From the NCBI RefSeq assembly GCF_030815405.1, contig NZ_JAUSWX010000001.1, positions 3,472,001 to 3,536,000 on the forward strand: a stretch of DNA of 64,000 nt. The letters are read 5' to 3'. Of this stretch, positions 27,045-36,377 are shown one piece after another (within the stretch, counting starts at the first letter, position 1; each line of letters starts with the position of its first letter). Origin of the DNA: Agromyces albus. GTDB taxonomy: Bacteria > Actinomycetota > Actinomycetes > Actinomycetales > Microbacteriaceae. The notes under the pieces are model-generated. The model did not search any database, was not told where the DNA came from, and saw only the letters and a list, made by a program, of their open reading frames with translations. Both the position numbers and the translations under genes were made by a program.

Positions 27045-28397
27045 CTAGACGCCGCGCCCAGGCGTCAGGATCCCCTTCGGGTCGAACGCAGTCTTGATGA
27101 GCCGGTGGGCGGCGAGCGTCGCCGGATCGAGCTGCTTCGCGAGCGAGCCGTATTTGAGGGATCCGACTCCGTGCTCCCCTGACATGGTGCCCCCAAGGCT
27201 GAGGGCGGTGTCGGTGATCCGGTCGAGGATGCGTTCGGCATCGACGTAGGTCTCGTCGTCGTCACCTCGCACGATGACGGAGGGGTGCAGGTTCCCGTCG
27301 CCGGCGTGCGCGAAGGTCGGGATCGGCACGCCCTCTTCGGCGCTGATCCGCTCGACGGCTTCGAACATGTCGGCGAGGCGAGCGATGGGCACCGCGACAT
27401 CCGATGACACCCGAAGGCCTTCGGCCGAGAGCGCCCGGCTCGACACGCGACGCGCTTCGAGCAGGATGTCGCCCTCCGCCTGCTCGACGCTGATTGCCCC
27501 TGCTTTCCGACACATCGTGGTCGCCTGCTCCAGATCGCCGATCGCGGTGCGGCCGATGAACTGGCCGACGAGGAGGGCGGAAGCTCCGTCGGTGCTCAGC
27601 CCGGTCGGATAGAACTTCTCGACGACGTCGACGCTCGTGCGGTCCATGAGCTCCAGCACCTCGGGCACGACGTCGCTGCTCATGATCGCGCTGACGGCGC
27701 GGCCGGCCGCGGCGATAGTCGGGAACGCCGCGCGGAAGGTGACGGTCGTGCCGACTGGCCGCGGCCGAAGGCGCACCGTCACGGCGGTGACGATGCCGAG
27801 CGTGCCCTCGGATCCCACGAAGAGATTCGTCAGGTCGTAGCCGACGACGTTCTTGCGGGTCCTCGAGCCGGTGCGGATGATCTCGCCGCTGGCGAGCACG
27901 ACCTCGAGGGCGGCGATGCTGTCTGCGGTGACGCCGTACTTCACGCAGCGGAGCCCTCCGGCGTTGGTGGCGATGTTGCCGCCGATCGTCGACTCGCGGT
28001 AGCTGGCGGGGTCGGGCGCGTACATCAGGCCATGCTCCGCCGCGGCCCTGTCGATGTCTGCGGTGATGACCCCTGCCTCGACCTCGGCGAGCCGGTTGGC
28101 GGGATCGATCGCGACGATCCTGTTCATCCCTGCGAGCGAGATGACGAGGCCGCCGGGGTAGGCGACGGCCCCGCCCGCGAGCCCCGTGCCGCTGCCGCGG
28201 ACCGAGACCTTGACGTCGTTGCGGTTCGCCCATTCCACCGCGGCCGCGACGTCGGCGCTGCTCCGGGCGACCACGACGGCGGCGGGCAGCCCCTCGGGCC
28301 GGGCGCGGGAGGCATCCGTGCTGTAGCTGGCGAGGTCGGCCGGATCGGTGAGGACCCGGCCGCCGAGCCTGGCGATGAGGTCGGAAAGGGGGTTCAC
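27045..28397 (-). CDS. FAD-linked oxidase (GlcD type), probable D-2-hydroxyglutarate dehydrogenase
   Basis: 450 residues from GTG 28397, two bases after the aldehyde dehydrogenase stop (coupled). The FAD_binding_4 domain has [18 protein letters not shown] and [20 protein letters not shown]; the C-terminal oxidase domain has [16 protein letters not shown] and [11 protein letters not shown] (catalytic histidines). The family includes glycolate, D-lactate and D-2-hydroxyglutarate dehydrogenases. Placement after hglS, whose product is D-2-hydroxyglutarate, favours oxidation of that acid to 2-oxoglutarate. Confidence 0.85.
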   Translation of the reverse strand: MNPLSDLIARLGGRVLTDPADLASYSTDASRARPEGLPAAVVVARSSADVAAAVEWANRNDVKVSVRGSGTGLAGGAVAYPGGLVISLAGMNRIVAIDPANRLAEVEAGVITADIDRAAAEHGLMYAPDPASYRESTIGGNIATNAGGLRCVKYGVTADSIAALEVVLASGEIIRTGSRTRKNVVGYDLTNLFVGSEGTLGIVTAVTVRLRPRPVGTTVTFRAAFPTIAAAGRAVSAIMSSDVVPEVLELMDRTSVDVVEKFYPTGLSTDGASALLVGQFIGRTAIGDLEQATTMCRKAGAISVEQAEGDILLEARRVSSRALSAEGLRVSSDVAVPIARLADMFEAVERISAEEGVPIPTFAHAGDGNLHPSVIVRGDDDETYVDAERILDRITDTALSLGGTMSGEHGVGSLKYGSLAKQLDPATLAAHRLIKTAFDPKGILTPGRGV

Positions 28398-28399
28398 CG

Positions 28400-29926
28400 T
28401 CAGAGGAACTTCACGCCCTGTGCGAGCGGCAGCTGACCCGAGAAGTTCACCGTGTTGGTGGCCTGGCGCATGTACTGCTTCCACGAATCGGCGCCCGACT
28501 CACGGCCGCCACCGGTCTCCTTCTCGCCGCCGAACGCGCCGCCGATCTCCGCTCCCGACGTTCCGATGTTGACGTTGGCGATGCCGCAGTCCGAGCCGCT
28601 GGCGGAGAGGAACCGCTCGGCTTCCGTCTGGTCGTTGGTGAAGATCGCCGACGACAGGCCCTGCGGGACGCCGTTGTGGAGTTCGATGGCCTCGTCCAAC
28701 GTGTCGTAGGTGAGCACGTACAGGATGGGTGCGAACGTCTCCTCCTGCACGACGCCCGACTGCGAGGGAACCCGAACCACCGCGGGCTCGACGTAGTACG
28801 CCTCGGGATGCTCGTCGTGGAGCACACGGGTGCCGCCGTAGAGCACTGCTCCGCCTTCGTCGACGGCCCGTGCGAGGGCCTTCTGCTGGGCCTCGAAGCT
28901 GGCCCTGTTGATCAGCGGTCCGACGAGCGTGCCCTCGACGGTCGGGCTGCCGATGTTCAGGGTCTTGTACGCCTCGATGATGCGCGAGGTGAGCGTCTCG
29001 GCGATCGACGAGTGCACGATGAGGCGCCGAAGCGAGGTGCAGCGCTGGCCCGCGGTGCCGGCGGCGGCGAACACGATGCCGCGCAAGGCGAGGTCGAGAT
29101 CGGCGGATGGCGCGACGATGGCGCCGTTGTTCCCTCCGAGCTCGAGCAGCGCGCGGCCGAACCGCTTGGCGATGAGCGGTGCGATCTCGCGCCCCATCCG
29201 CACCGATCCGGTCGCCGAGACGAGGGCGACCCGCTCGTCTTCCACCAGTCGCTGGCCGCCCACGCGGTCGGTGAGCAACACGTGGTGAAGGCCTTCCGGT
29301 GCTCCGACCTCGCGCACCGCCTGCGCGAGCAGCGCATCGGTGGCGAGGGCGGAGAGCCGCACGGCATCCGCGGGCTTCCAGACGACGGTGTCGCCCGCGA
29401 TGAGGGCGAGCGCCGTGTTCCAGGCGTAGACGGCGACGGGGAAGTTGAAGGCGGAGATGATGCCGACGACGCCGAGCGGATGCCACGCCTCAGCGAGTCG
29501 GTGGCCCGGTCGTTCTGAGGGCATCGTCTTGCCGAAGAGCTGGCGGGACTGCCCGACGGCGAGGTCGGCGATGTCGATCATCTCCTGCACCTCGCCGAGC
29601 GCTTCGGAGCGGATCTTGCCGACCTCGGCGGTGACGAGGGTCGCGAGGTCCTCCTTGTGCTCAGTGAGGAGTTGCCCCCATCGCTTCACGAGCGCCCCGC
29701 GCACCGGTGCGGGAACCTCACGCCAGGTCTTGAACGCCTCAGCGGCTGCGGCGATGGCGGCGTCGATCTCCTCGTCGTCGTGGGTTCGGGTATGCAAGAT
29801 GACCTCTCCCGTGATGGGCGAGCGCACTTCGGCGTCGCCGCCGATGGCGTCGAGGTCGACGCCGGTCGCCTCGAGCGCGCGACGCACGTCGTCGGTGATC
29901 GAGGCGGTGCTGGGGAAGTTCGTCAT
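28400..29926 (-). CDS. amaB: Aldehyde dehydrogenase, ALDH7-like (2-aminoadipate semialdehyde dehydrogenase)
   Basis: 508 residues. Catalytic Cys in [13 protein letters not shown], Glu in [16 protein letters not shown] site [15 protein letters not shown], and the ALDH7-typical end [19 protein letters not shown] with [21 protein letters not shown]7 members oxidise alpha-aminoadipate semialdehyde to 2-aminoadipate in lysine/pipecolate breakdown; the AmaB name follows the Pseudomonas pathway. It lies between hglS and the D-2-hydroxyglutarate dehydrogenase-like gene. Confidence 0.88.
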   Translation of the reverse strand: MTNFPSTASITDDVRRALEATGVDLDAIGGDAEVRSPITGEVILHTRTHDDEEIDAAIAAAAEAFKTWREVPAPVRGALVKRWGQLLTEHKEDLATLVTAEVGKIRSEALGEVQEMIDIADLAVGQSRQLFGKTMPSERPGHRLAEAWHPLGVVGIISAFNFPVAVYAWNTALALIAGDTVVWKPADAVRLSALATDALLAQAVREVGAPEGLHHVLLTDRVGGQRLVEDERVALVSATGSVRMGREIAPLIAKRFGRALLELGGNNGAIVAPSADLDLALRGIVFAAAGTAGQRCTSLRRLIVHSSIAETLTSRIIEAYKTLNIGSPTVEGTLVGPLINRASFEAQQKALARAVDEGGAVLYGGTRVLHDEHPEAYYVEPAVVRVPSQSGVVQEETFAPILYVLTYDTLDEAIELHNGVPQGLSSAIFTNDQTEAERFLSASGSDCGIANVNIGTSGAEIGGAFGGEKETGGGRESGADSWKQYMRQATNTVNFSGQLPLAQGVKFL

Positions 29927-29964
29927 GGGTGTCTGCTTTCTGTGTTCCGGGCGAACCCGGTTGG

Positions 29965-31377
29965 TCAGGCGTCGGTGATGATACGCAGGTCGAGCGCGGC
30001 TTCTGCGGCGGTGAGGGAGGCTCGCTGCTGGGCGGCGTAGAGGTCGGTCGGATCGCTGATGCGGATCCCGATGACCTCGGAGAGCCGTTCGATGTCGTAG
30101 AACGTGCCCTCCTGCTCGTCGTCGCGGGATCCGTCGTCGGTGAGGTTCGACTGGAAGATGCCCGCCGCGGAGCGCGGCAGGAAGTCCTCGTAGACGATCG
30201 GTTCGGGGATGAGGGCGCCGGATTCGACGAGCTCGCGCAACGTCGCGGACTCCGTCTGCGTCTCGGGCGCAGCGGCATCCGCAACCCGGTACGTGAAGAA
30301 GGCGAGGTCCTGCAGGGCGAGCTCACGCTCGGTGGCGGGCAAGCTCTCGCTCCAGACGACCTCGGCTACCTCGACTCGAGTTGTTCCCGCTGGGGCGGCG
30401 GCACGGCGCGAGTCGACTTCGGCGACCAGGCGGTCGTAGAGGTCGCGGCCCTTCGCGGTGAGGGCGATGCCCCGCTGCTCGACCTCACCGAATCGCACGC
30501 GGAGTGATCCCGTGCGCACCTCGCCGTCGGCGTGGCGGAATCGGCGCTCCTCGGCGAGCGCCTTGAACGACGTCTGGCGCAGCAGGACATCGGGTCCGTC
30601 CCAATCGGGCGGACCCTGGATCTCGTCGATCATCGTGATGCCGCGCGCTTCCATCCGCTCGTACAGGTCATCGATGTCGAGAACGCGGGGCGTGAGGTGG
30701 TTGATGTGCGTCGAGGGGACCCCGCCGATGTCCGCCGCCACGGCCGAGATCCGCTCGAGCTTGAAGTACCAGTCGTGGTCGACGGGCTCTTGCGAGAGCT
30801 CGAACGCGGCGGTCGCGAGATCGAGGAAGCGCGAGGCATCCGGTTCCTCCAGACCACCGTCCCGAGCCGACCTGTCGGCGAGGCCGAGCAGCTCTTCGCC
30901 GAAGAGGGTTCGTGCGTCGAGGAAGGTCTCCAGCTGCTGCTGCGTCTCCTCGTCGAAGAACCGGCGGTCGTCGTGCGCGAGCATCGAGGTGAACACGCGG
31001 AAGGGGTTCCTGGCCAGCTCGTCGGCGTCGATCGGACGGAACGCGGTCGAGACGACCGGAACGGAACTCGCGGATGCGTCGCGCAGGTCGTAGAAGCCGA
31101 CCGGATGCATGCCGAACCCGGCGAAGACCCGGGCGACCTGCGCGAGTTCACGGGCCGAGCCGACGCGGATGGCACCGTGGCGCTCAGCGGTGACCCGCTC
31201 GATGCTGCCGAGTCGTTCGGCATCCGCTCCGTTCCTGCGGATGAAGTCCTCGTTGACCTCCTTGGACACGTCGACGAGCGTGTTGTAGACGGGCACTTCG
31301 TTGCCGTACAGCGTCGCGAGGCGGAGTGCGAAGGCTGCGCGCAGATCCGACAGCGTCAGCTCGGTGGTGGCGGTCAT
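29965..31377 (-). CDS. hglS: 2-oxoadipate dioxygenase/decarboxylase HglS (DUF1338/YdcJ family)
   Basis: 470 residues. DUF1338 signatures: YNTLVDVSKEVNEDF, VTAERHGAIRVGSA (first metal His), HPVGFYDLRDASASSVPVVS, and THINHLTPRVLDIDDLY (second metal His). The family uses non-haem iron to turn 2-oxoadipate into D-2-hydroxyglutarate with loss of CO2, the step linking aminoadipate to central metabolism. Its neighbours supply the preceding (aldehyde dehydrogenase) and following (D-2-hydroxyglutarate dehydrogenase) reactions. It is 27 bases downstream of the FAD oxidase gene. Confidence 0.92.
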   Translation of the reverse strand: MTATTELTLSDLRAAFALRLATLYGNEVPVYNTLVDVSKEVNEDFIRRNGADAERLGSIERVTAERHGAIRVGSARELAQVARVFAGFGMHPVGFYDLRDASASSVPVVSTAFRPIDADELARNPFRVFTSMLAHDDRRFFDEETQQQLETFLDARTLFGEELLGLADRSARDGGLEEPDASRFLDLATAAFELSQEPVDHDWYFKLERISAVAADIGGVPSTHINHLTPRVLDIDDLYERMEARGITMIDEIQGPPDWDGPDVLLRQTSFKALAEERRFRHADGEVRTGSLRVRFGEVEQRGIALTAKGRDLYDRLVAEVDSRRAAAPAGTTRVEVAEVVWSESLPATERELALQDLAFFTYRVADAAAPETQTESATLRELVESGALIPEPIVYEDFLPRSAAGIFQSNLTDDGSRDDEQEGTFYDIERLSEVIGIRISDPTDLYAAQQRASLTAAEAALDLRIITDA

Positions 31378-31404
31378 CGGTGGTTTCTTCCTTCCCTGGA
31401 CCGG

Positions 31405-32610
31405 CTAGATGATGTGGACTTCGGCGAGTCGGGCCTGCAGGCCCTTGAATCGGATGGCGCTGAACGAGGTGGCGTCCATGAACGAGTCGCGTCCCAGGTA
31501 GAGGTCACGAACGAGCTCACCGACAGCCGGCCCCTGCAGGAATCCGTGCCCCGAGAACCCGGTGGCGTAGAGCACGCCCTGCACGTCGTCGGACCGGCCG
31601 ATCATCGCGTTGTGGTCGGGCGTGTTCTCGTAGAGTCCTGCCCAACCGGCCTCGAGCGGGAGGTTGGCCAATGTGGGAGCGATGATCTCGGCGGCCCGAT
31701 CGAACGCCGGCTTCCACCGGTAGGAGAACTCGCGGTCGAAGCCGGGTTCCTGGTCCTGGTTGGAGATGCCCAGCAGCATCGCGTTGCGGTAGTTGTGGAA
31801 GTACAGGGTCGTCGAGAGGTCGAGGGTGAACGGAACCGTGGGAAGCGGCCTGGCCTGCTGCCGCGTGAAGCCGATCTGGCGGCGCACCGGCTCGACGGGC
31901 AGGTAGACCCCGGCCATCTCTCCCAACCTGGTCGACCACGCGCCAGCCGCGAGAACGACCGCGCTCGTGGTGATCGATCCGCGGTTCGTGTGCACCTCGC
32001 GCACCGCGCCGCCGTCGGCGTCGATGTCGAGCACCTCGGTGTACTCGCAGATCGAGACGCCGAGCTCGACGGCCGCCTCTGCGTAGGCCTTCACGACGCG
32101 AGCGGGCTGGGCGAATCCGTCTCGCGGGGAGAACGAACCGCCGAGCAGCGCCTCAGGATCGAGGAACGGGTTGATCTCTCGCGCTTCGGCGGGAGTGACC
32201 ATCCGGCTGGAACATCCCAGGCTGTTCTGCACCAGGGTGCTCGACTCGACCGACGCCATCTCGGACTCGTCCCGGCAGAGGAAGAGGTAGCCGACCTGCC
32301 GGAGCCCGATGTCGGTCCGGAACCGCTCGTCGAAACGTTCGTAGGCGTCGAGGCTGCGCTGGCCGAGACGGATGTTGCCGGGGTCCGAGAAGGTTGCGCG
32401 CACGCCTCCCAATGGCTTCGCCGATGAGCCCGAACCGAGCGTGTTGCGTTCGAGGAGCACGATGTTCCGGACGCCCGCCTCGGCGAGGTGGAAGGCGATG
32501 CTCGTGCCCATGATGCCCGCTCCGATGATGACGACCTCCGCGCTGGAGGGCAGCTTCGTCTCGGGCTGCTCGACCAGGGGAACGACGTTCTCGACGTGGT
32601 CGGTTTGCAT
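31405..32610 (-). CDS. FAD-dependent amine/imino-acid oxidase (DAO family), probable L-pipecolate oxidase
   Basis: 401 residues from ATG 32610 (AGAGGAAG just upstream). FAD fold VVIIGAGIMGTSIAFHLAE, then FSPRDGFAQPARVVKAYAEA, VVLAAGAWSTRL and the C-terminal GLYENTPDHNAMIG with YATGFSGHGFLQGPA as in sarcosine/proline/pipecolate oxidases. First gene of an operon encoding aminoadipate-semialdehyde breakdown, so oxidation of pipecolate (AmaA-like) is the most economical assignment; sarcosine or proline remain possible. Confidence 0.82.
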   Translation of the reverse strand: MQTDHVENVVPLVEQPETKLPSSAEVVIIGAGIMGTSIAFHLAEAGVRNIVLLERNTLGSGSSAKPLGGVRATFSDPGNIRLGQRSLDAYERFDERFRTDIGLRQVGYLFLCRDESEMASVESSTLVQNSLGCSSRMVTPAEAREINPFLDPEALLGGSFSPRDGFAQPARVVKAYAEAAVELGVSICEYTEVLDIDADGGAVREVHTNRGSITTSAVVLAAGAWSTRLGEMAGVYLPVEPVRRQIGFTRQQARPLPTVPFTLDLSTTLYFHNYRNAMLLGISNQDQEPGFDREFSYRWKPAFDRAAEIIAPTLANLPLEAGWAGLYENTPDHNAMIGRSDDVQGVLYATGFSGHGFLQGPAVGELVRDLYLGRDSFMDATSFSAIRFKGLQARLAEVHII

Positions 32611-32700
32611 GGCTTCCTCTCGCCGGGCTGGTTCCAGCATGCTCGCGGAAGGCGTTTAGGACAATCGAGGTAATTTTCATCAACCGTTTAGCATTGCTAT
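32611..32700. promoter_or_regulatory. Divergent promoter region of the pipecolate operon and its LysR gene
   Basis: 90 bases. CGTTTAG occurs twice (32653-32659 and 32685-32691), a possible regulator repeat. For the LysR gene, TAGCAT (32689-32694) lies 6 bases before the ATG and there is no Shine-Dalgarno, suggesting a leaderless transcript. Confidence 0.5.
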
Positions 32701-33624
32701 ATGCATTGGACGCTCGACCAGCTCCGCACCTTCTCGGCGGTCGCCGAGCTCGGAACGATGACGGCGGCGGCTGAACGGCTCGGCTACACGACCGGTGCCA
32801 TCTCCCAGCAGATGAGCGCGTTGCAGGCGACCCTCGCCCGCCCGCTGTTCGTGAAATCGGGGCGCGTCCTCACCCTCACCGACACCGGGCGGATCCTGCG
32901 GCACCATGCTCGACAGGTGCTCGACGCGGAACGCCGGGCCGAGGCGGCACTGAGCGGCCCCGAGACGGCACACGAGACGGTCGTGATCCTGGGGGTGTTC
33001 GGCTCGGCGGCGGTGTCGGCGATCCGACCGGTCACCGAGCGCTTGCGCGAAGTCGCTCCGAACGTCGACATGCGAGCGCTCGAGGTCGACGTCGAACGGA
33101 TGCCGCAAGCGGTGCTCGCGAACGAGATCGACATCGCGCTCGGGCTGAACTACTCCGACGCTCCCGTGCCACCGCAACGAGGCGTCGTCAGTTCGCTGCT
33201 GCGCCGGGAACCGTTCCACATGGTGCTGCCGTCGGCCGCCCGAGAGCTCCTCGATGCGCCAGAGCAGCTGCTCGCCTACGCCAACGAGGCCGAGTGGATC
33301 CTTCCGCCCATCGACTCGTCGTTCGGCAGGGCCACCCGGCTGGCCTGCGCTGCGGCAGACATCGATCCGCACGTCATCCACACGGTGACCGACACGGCGG
33401 TGTCGATCGCCATGGCCGAATCCGGCATCGGGATCACCCTGGCGACGCCGCTGATGATGGTCCTGCATCCGACGGAGAGTCCGATCGCCCCGCTCCCGGG
33501 CAGATCCACGCGCGACATCGTCGCGATCGCGCGGAGCGCCGCGCTCGAACGGACCAGTGTCGCCGCAGTGCGGGACGCGCTCGCGCATGTCTTCGCGGGC
33601 GAGAGGCCGACCGACGTCGACTGA
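32701..33624 (+). CDS. LysR-family transcriptional regulator
   Basis: 307 residues. N-terminal HTH LDQLRTFSAVAELGTMTAAA then AERLGYTTGAISQQMSALQ; effector domain with VVILGVFGSAAVSAIRPVTE, DIALGLNYSDAPV and VSIAMAESGIGITLATPLMM. Divergent from the pipecolate-type catabolic operon across 90 bases, the classical layout for a LysR activator of its neighbour. The inducer is probably a pathway intermediate. Confidence 0.93.
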   Translation: MHWTLDQLRTFSAVAELGTMTAAAERLGYTTGAISQQMSALQATLARPLFVKSGRVLTLTDTGRILRHHARQVLDAERRAEAALSGPETAHETVVILGVFGSAAVSAIRPVTERLREVAPNVDMRALEVDVERMPQAVLANEIDIALGLNYSDAPVPPQRGVVSSLLRREPFHMVLPSAARELLDAPEQLLAYANEAEWILPPIDSSFGRATRLACAAADIDPHVIHTVTDTAVSIAMAESGIGITLATPLMMVLHPTESPIAPLPGRSTRDIVAIARSAALERTSVAAVRDALAHVFAGERPTDVD

Positions 33625-33662
33625 AGCCCACGAGGGCGGGCAGCACGCCGTCGGGGCATCCG

Positions 33663-34805
33663 TCATCTCCAGAAGCGCTGCTCCACGATCGCGAGGCCGT
33701 CGAGCAGGATCGGGATGTCGGCGGCGAGGCTCATCCGCAGAAACGGCTGTGCCGCCGATTCGACGAACGCGCGCCCGGGAACCAGCGCGACGCCATCGTC
33801 GAGGAGCGACATGGCCGCATCGAACGAGTCGGTCCCGCTCTGGAGCGGAAGGGGCTGGTAGAAGGCTCCGCCCGGAGTTGTATGCGGGATGCTGCGCTCG
33901 CCGAGCCAGGCGTGAACTGCGTCCCGCCGCCGGGCGAAGGTCTCCCGTCGCGTCTCGACGTCGGCCCACGGCCCCGTGAGGGCGGCGATCGCGACGGCCT
34001 GGGCCACGGAGTTCGCCGAGGCCATGTTCTGCGAGTTGACGGCGGCGAGCTGTGCCCCGGTGCCGGGAGGCGCGACCGTGAAGCCCACGCGCCATCCGGT
34101 CATCGAGAACGTCTTCGACAGGCTGAACACCGAGAACGTGCGGGCGCGATCGACCGCGAGTGCGCTGACGGCCGGCGCATCGAAGGCCATGTCGGCGTAG
34201 ACCTCGTCGCTCAGTATCGCCAGCCCTCGCCGCCCGGCGAGGCCCGCGATGGCACTCAGAGTTTCAGCCGGGATGACCGCGCCGGTGGGATTGCCCGGAG
34301 TGTTGATGACGATGCCGCGGGTGCGGGACGTGATGCGATCCTCGAGGTCGGCGAGGCCGGGGATCCAGTCGTGCTCCGCAGCGAGCGGGTAGCCGACGGC
34401 GACGCCCCCGGCGAGCGCGATCTGCGTTCGGTAGCACGGGAAGGCCGGCACGGGAACGAGCCATTCGTCGCCCGCGCGGGTGAGGAGCTGGAAGCAGCTC
34501 ATGAGGGCACCGGTCGCGCCATTCCCGATCACGATGTCGTCGGGCGAGACCTCAAGCGCATGGCGGACCCGCAGGTAGTCGGCTGCGGCGTCGCGGAAGG
34601 CATCGGTGCCGGCCGCGGGCGTATAGCTCGTGGGGCCCCCGGCAGCGAGCATGGCCGCCTCGATCACATGCGGTGACGCCGGCAGGTCGGGCTCGCCGAT
34701 GTCCAGGCGGATCGGGCTGAGGCCGCGCGAGTGGATGGCCTGTCCGATGAGGCGGATGTCACTCTGGCGCAAGCTCGCTGGCACGGGGGCGATGAGCGTG
34801 TTCAC
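33663..34805 (-). CDS. PLP-dependent class I/II aminotransferase, possibly 2-aminoadipate aminotransferase
   Basis: 380 residues from GTG 34805 (VNTLIAPVPASLRQSD). Fold type I: RLDIGEPDLPASPHV, SYTPAAGTDAFRDAAADYL, GIVINTPGNPTGAVIP, ILSDEVYADMAF and Schiff-base Lys in FSLSKTFSMTGWRVGF; Arg near the C-terminus in FLRMSLAADI. A substrate is not readable, but it lies next to the LysR gene of a pathway that needs exactly one transaminase (aminoadipate to 2-oxoadipate). It is transcribed separately from that operon. Confidence 0.85.
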   Translation of the reverse strand: MNTLIAPVPASLRQSDIRLIGQAIHSRGLSPIRLDIGEPDLPASPHVIEAAMLAAGGPTSYTPAAGTDAFRDAAADYLRVRHALEVSPDDIVIGNGATGALMSCFQLLTRAGDEWLVPVPAFPCYRTQIALAGGVAVGYPLAAEHDWIPGLADLEDRITSRTRGIVINTPGNPTGAVIPAETLSAIAGLAGRRGLAILSDEVYADMAFDAPAVSALAVDRARTFSVFSLSKTFSMTGWRVGFTVAPPGTGAQLAAVNSQNMASANSVAQAVAIAALTGPWADVETRRETFARRRDAVHAWLGERSIPHTTPGGAFYQPLPLQSGTDSFDAAMSLLDDGVALVPGRAFVESAAQPFLRMSLAADIPILLDGLAIVEQRFWR

Positions 34806-34914
34806 GGGTCCACTCTGACCGATGCCGCTGTCGCGCACCACACCCGGACCGCTCGAAAGCTTTACGCCCTCGTAACACCGAGGCGAAGCCGGGGCAACAT
34901 CGCACCGCCTTAAT

Positions 34915-34925
34915 TGGTCAGACCA
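34915..34925. promoter_or_regulatory. FadR/GntR-type operator upstream of the DctA-type symporter
   Basis: TGGTCAGACCA is a perfect 11-bp palindrome matching the FadR-subfamily consensus TGGTnnnACCA. It lies 40 bases upstream of the symporter ATG, just after a -10-like CTTAAT (34909-34914). The GntR gene at 36378, directly downstream of the symporter, is the obvious candidate regulator. Confidence 0.65.
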
Positions 34926-34965
34926 CTTTCCGTGTCCATTCGGACCGACGCGAAGGAACCGACCA

Positions 34966-36312
34966 ATGGCGAAGACCTCTGACGGGCTGTTCGAAGAGAC
35001 ACCCGAGCACGACATCCGTGTGAAGCAACCGATCTACAAGTCCCTGTTCTTCCAGATCATCGTGGCGATCGTGCTCGGTGTGAGCATCGGATGGCTCTTC
35101 CCCGACCTCGGCGCGCAGCTGAAGCCACTGGGCGACGCCTTCATCCGGATCATCAAGATGATCATCGCGCCGCTCATCTTCCTCGTCATCGTCACGGGCA
35201 TCGCGCACGTCGGCGATGTGAGGTCGGTCGGCAGGGTCGGCGTGAAGGCACTCACGTACTTCCTGATCGCCTCGACGTTCGCGCTCGTCTTCGGCATGAT
35301 CGTCGCGAACATCGTCAGGCCCGGTGCCGGACTCGACATCGACCCCGCGTCGCTCGACACGTCCGCCCTCGAGGCGAAGACGGCCGGCGGCGAGCTGCCG
35401 ACCGCGTCGGAGTTCCTGCTCAACGTGATTCCCGAGAGCGTGATGGGCGCGTTCGCGAGCAACATCCTGCTCCAGGTGCTGTTCTTCTCGGTGTTCGTCG
35501 GCGCCGCGATCGTCGTGATCGGCAAGGACAAGGTGAAGCCCGTCGTCGACCTGCTCGACTCGGGAATGACGATCATCTTCAAGATCATGGGCTGGATCAT
35601 GAGGGTCGCGCCGATCGGTGCGTTCGGTGCGATGGCGTTCATCATCGGCCAGTACGGCATCGCGACGCTCGGCACCTATGCCGTGCTGATTGCTGCCTGC
35701 TACGGCGCCGCGATCATCTTCATCGGCCTGCTCTTCCTCGTCGCCTGGGGATTCGCTCGGGTGCCGCTCTGGCAGTTCATCAAGTACTCGCGCTCGGAGT
35801 TCGCGCTCGCGCTCGGCACCGCCTCGAGCGAGGCGGTGCTGCCCCGCATCATGGCCAAGCTCACCGCAGCCGGTTGCCCGCGTTCGATCACGGGCCTCGT
35901 CGTGCCGACCGGGTACTCGTTCAACCTCGACGGCGCCGCCATCTACCTGTCGATCGCCCTCCTCTTCCTCGCGCAGGCGTTCGGGGTCGACCTCTCGCTC
36001 GGCGAGCAGCTCGGCGCCCTCGGCATCCTGCTGCTCACCTCGAAGGGCATGGCGGGCGTTCCCGGGTCGTCGTTCCTGGCACTCTCGGCGACGGCCACGG
36101 CGCTCGGCCTCTTCCCCGTCGCCGGCGTCGCCCTGCTCCTCGGAGCGGACCGCATCATGGACTCGATGCGCGTCTCGGTGAACCTGCTCGGCAACTGCGT
36201 CGCCGCCTTCGTCGTGTCGCGCTGGGAGAAGCAGCTCGACTACGACCAGATGTGGGCGGCGTTCTCGGCTGAGAACGTCGACGCCGTCCAGCTCGAGACC
36301 GCGAAGGCGTAA
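34966..36312 (+). CDS. dctA: Dicarboxylate/amino acid:cation symporter (DAACS, DctA type)
   Basis: 448 residues, eight membrane helices plus two re-entrant loops. Hairpin 1 serine-rich motif GTASSEAVLPRIMAKL, transport core VPTGYSFNLDGAAIYLSIAL and hairpin 2 LTSKGMAGVPGSSFLALSAT are those of DctA/GltP. It takes up C4-dicarboxylates or acidic amino acids with H+ or Na+. AAGGAA is 7 bases upstream of ATG 34966. A FadR-type operator lies upstream and a GntR gene downstream, so regulation by acid availability is probable. Confidence 0.9.
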   Translation: MAKTSDGLFEETPEHDIRVKQPIYKSLFFQIIVAIVLGVSIGWLFPDLGAQLKPLGDAFIRIIKMIIAPLIFLVIVTGIAHVGDVRSVGRVGVKALTYFLIASTFALVFGMIVANIVRPGAGLDIDPASLDTSALEAKTAGGELPTASEFLLNVIPESVMGAFASNILLQVLFFSVFVGAAIVVIGKDKVKPVVDLLDSGMTIIFKIMGWIMRVAPIGAFGAMAFIIGQYGIATLGTYAVLIAACYGAAIIFIGLLFLVAWGFARVPLWQFIKYSRSEFALALGTASSEAVLPRIMAKLTAAGCPRSITGLVVPTGYSFNLDGAAIYLSIALLFLAQAFGVDLSLGEQLGALGILLLTSKGMAGVPGSSFLALSATATALGLFPVAGVALLLGADRIMDSMRVSVNLLGNCVAAFVVSRWEKQLDYDQMWAAFSAENVDAVQLETAKA

Positions 36313-36324
36313 CCGCACGTGGGA

Positions 36325-36360
36325 AACTGGTGGGTGTCGCGTCAAGGGCACCCACCAGTT
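36325..36360. terminator. Inverted repeat between the symporter and the GntR gene
   Basis: AACTGGTGGGTG, 12-base loop, CACCCACCAGTT: a perfect 12-bp stem starting 13 bases after the symporter stop. There is no T-run, so it may be a factor-assisted terminator or an operator; each arm contains half of the TGGT/ACCA motif used by GntR regulators. Confidence 0.55.
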
Positions 36361-36377
36361 CCGTCTTCACGTCGAGA

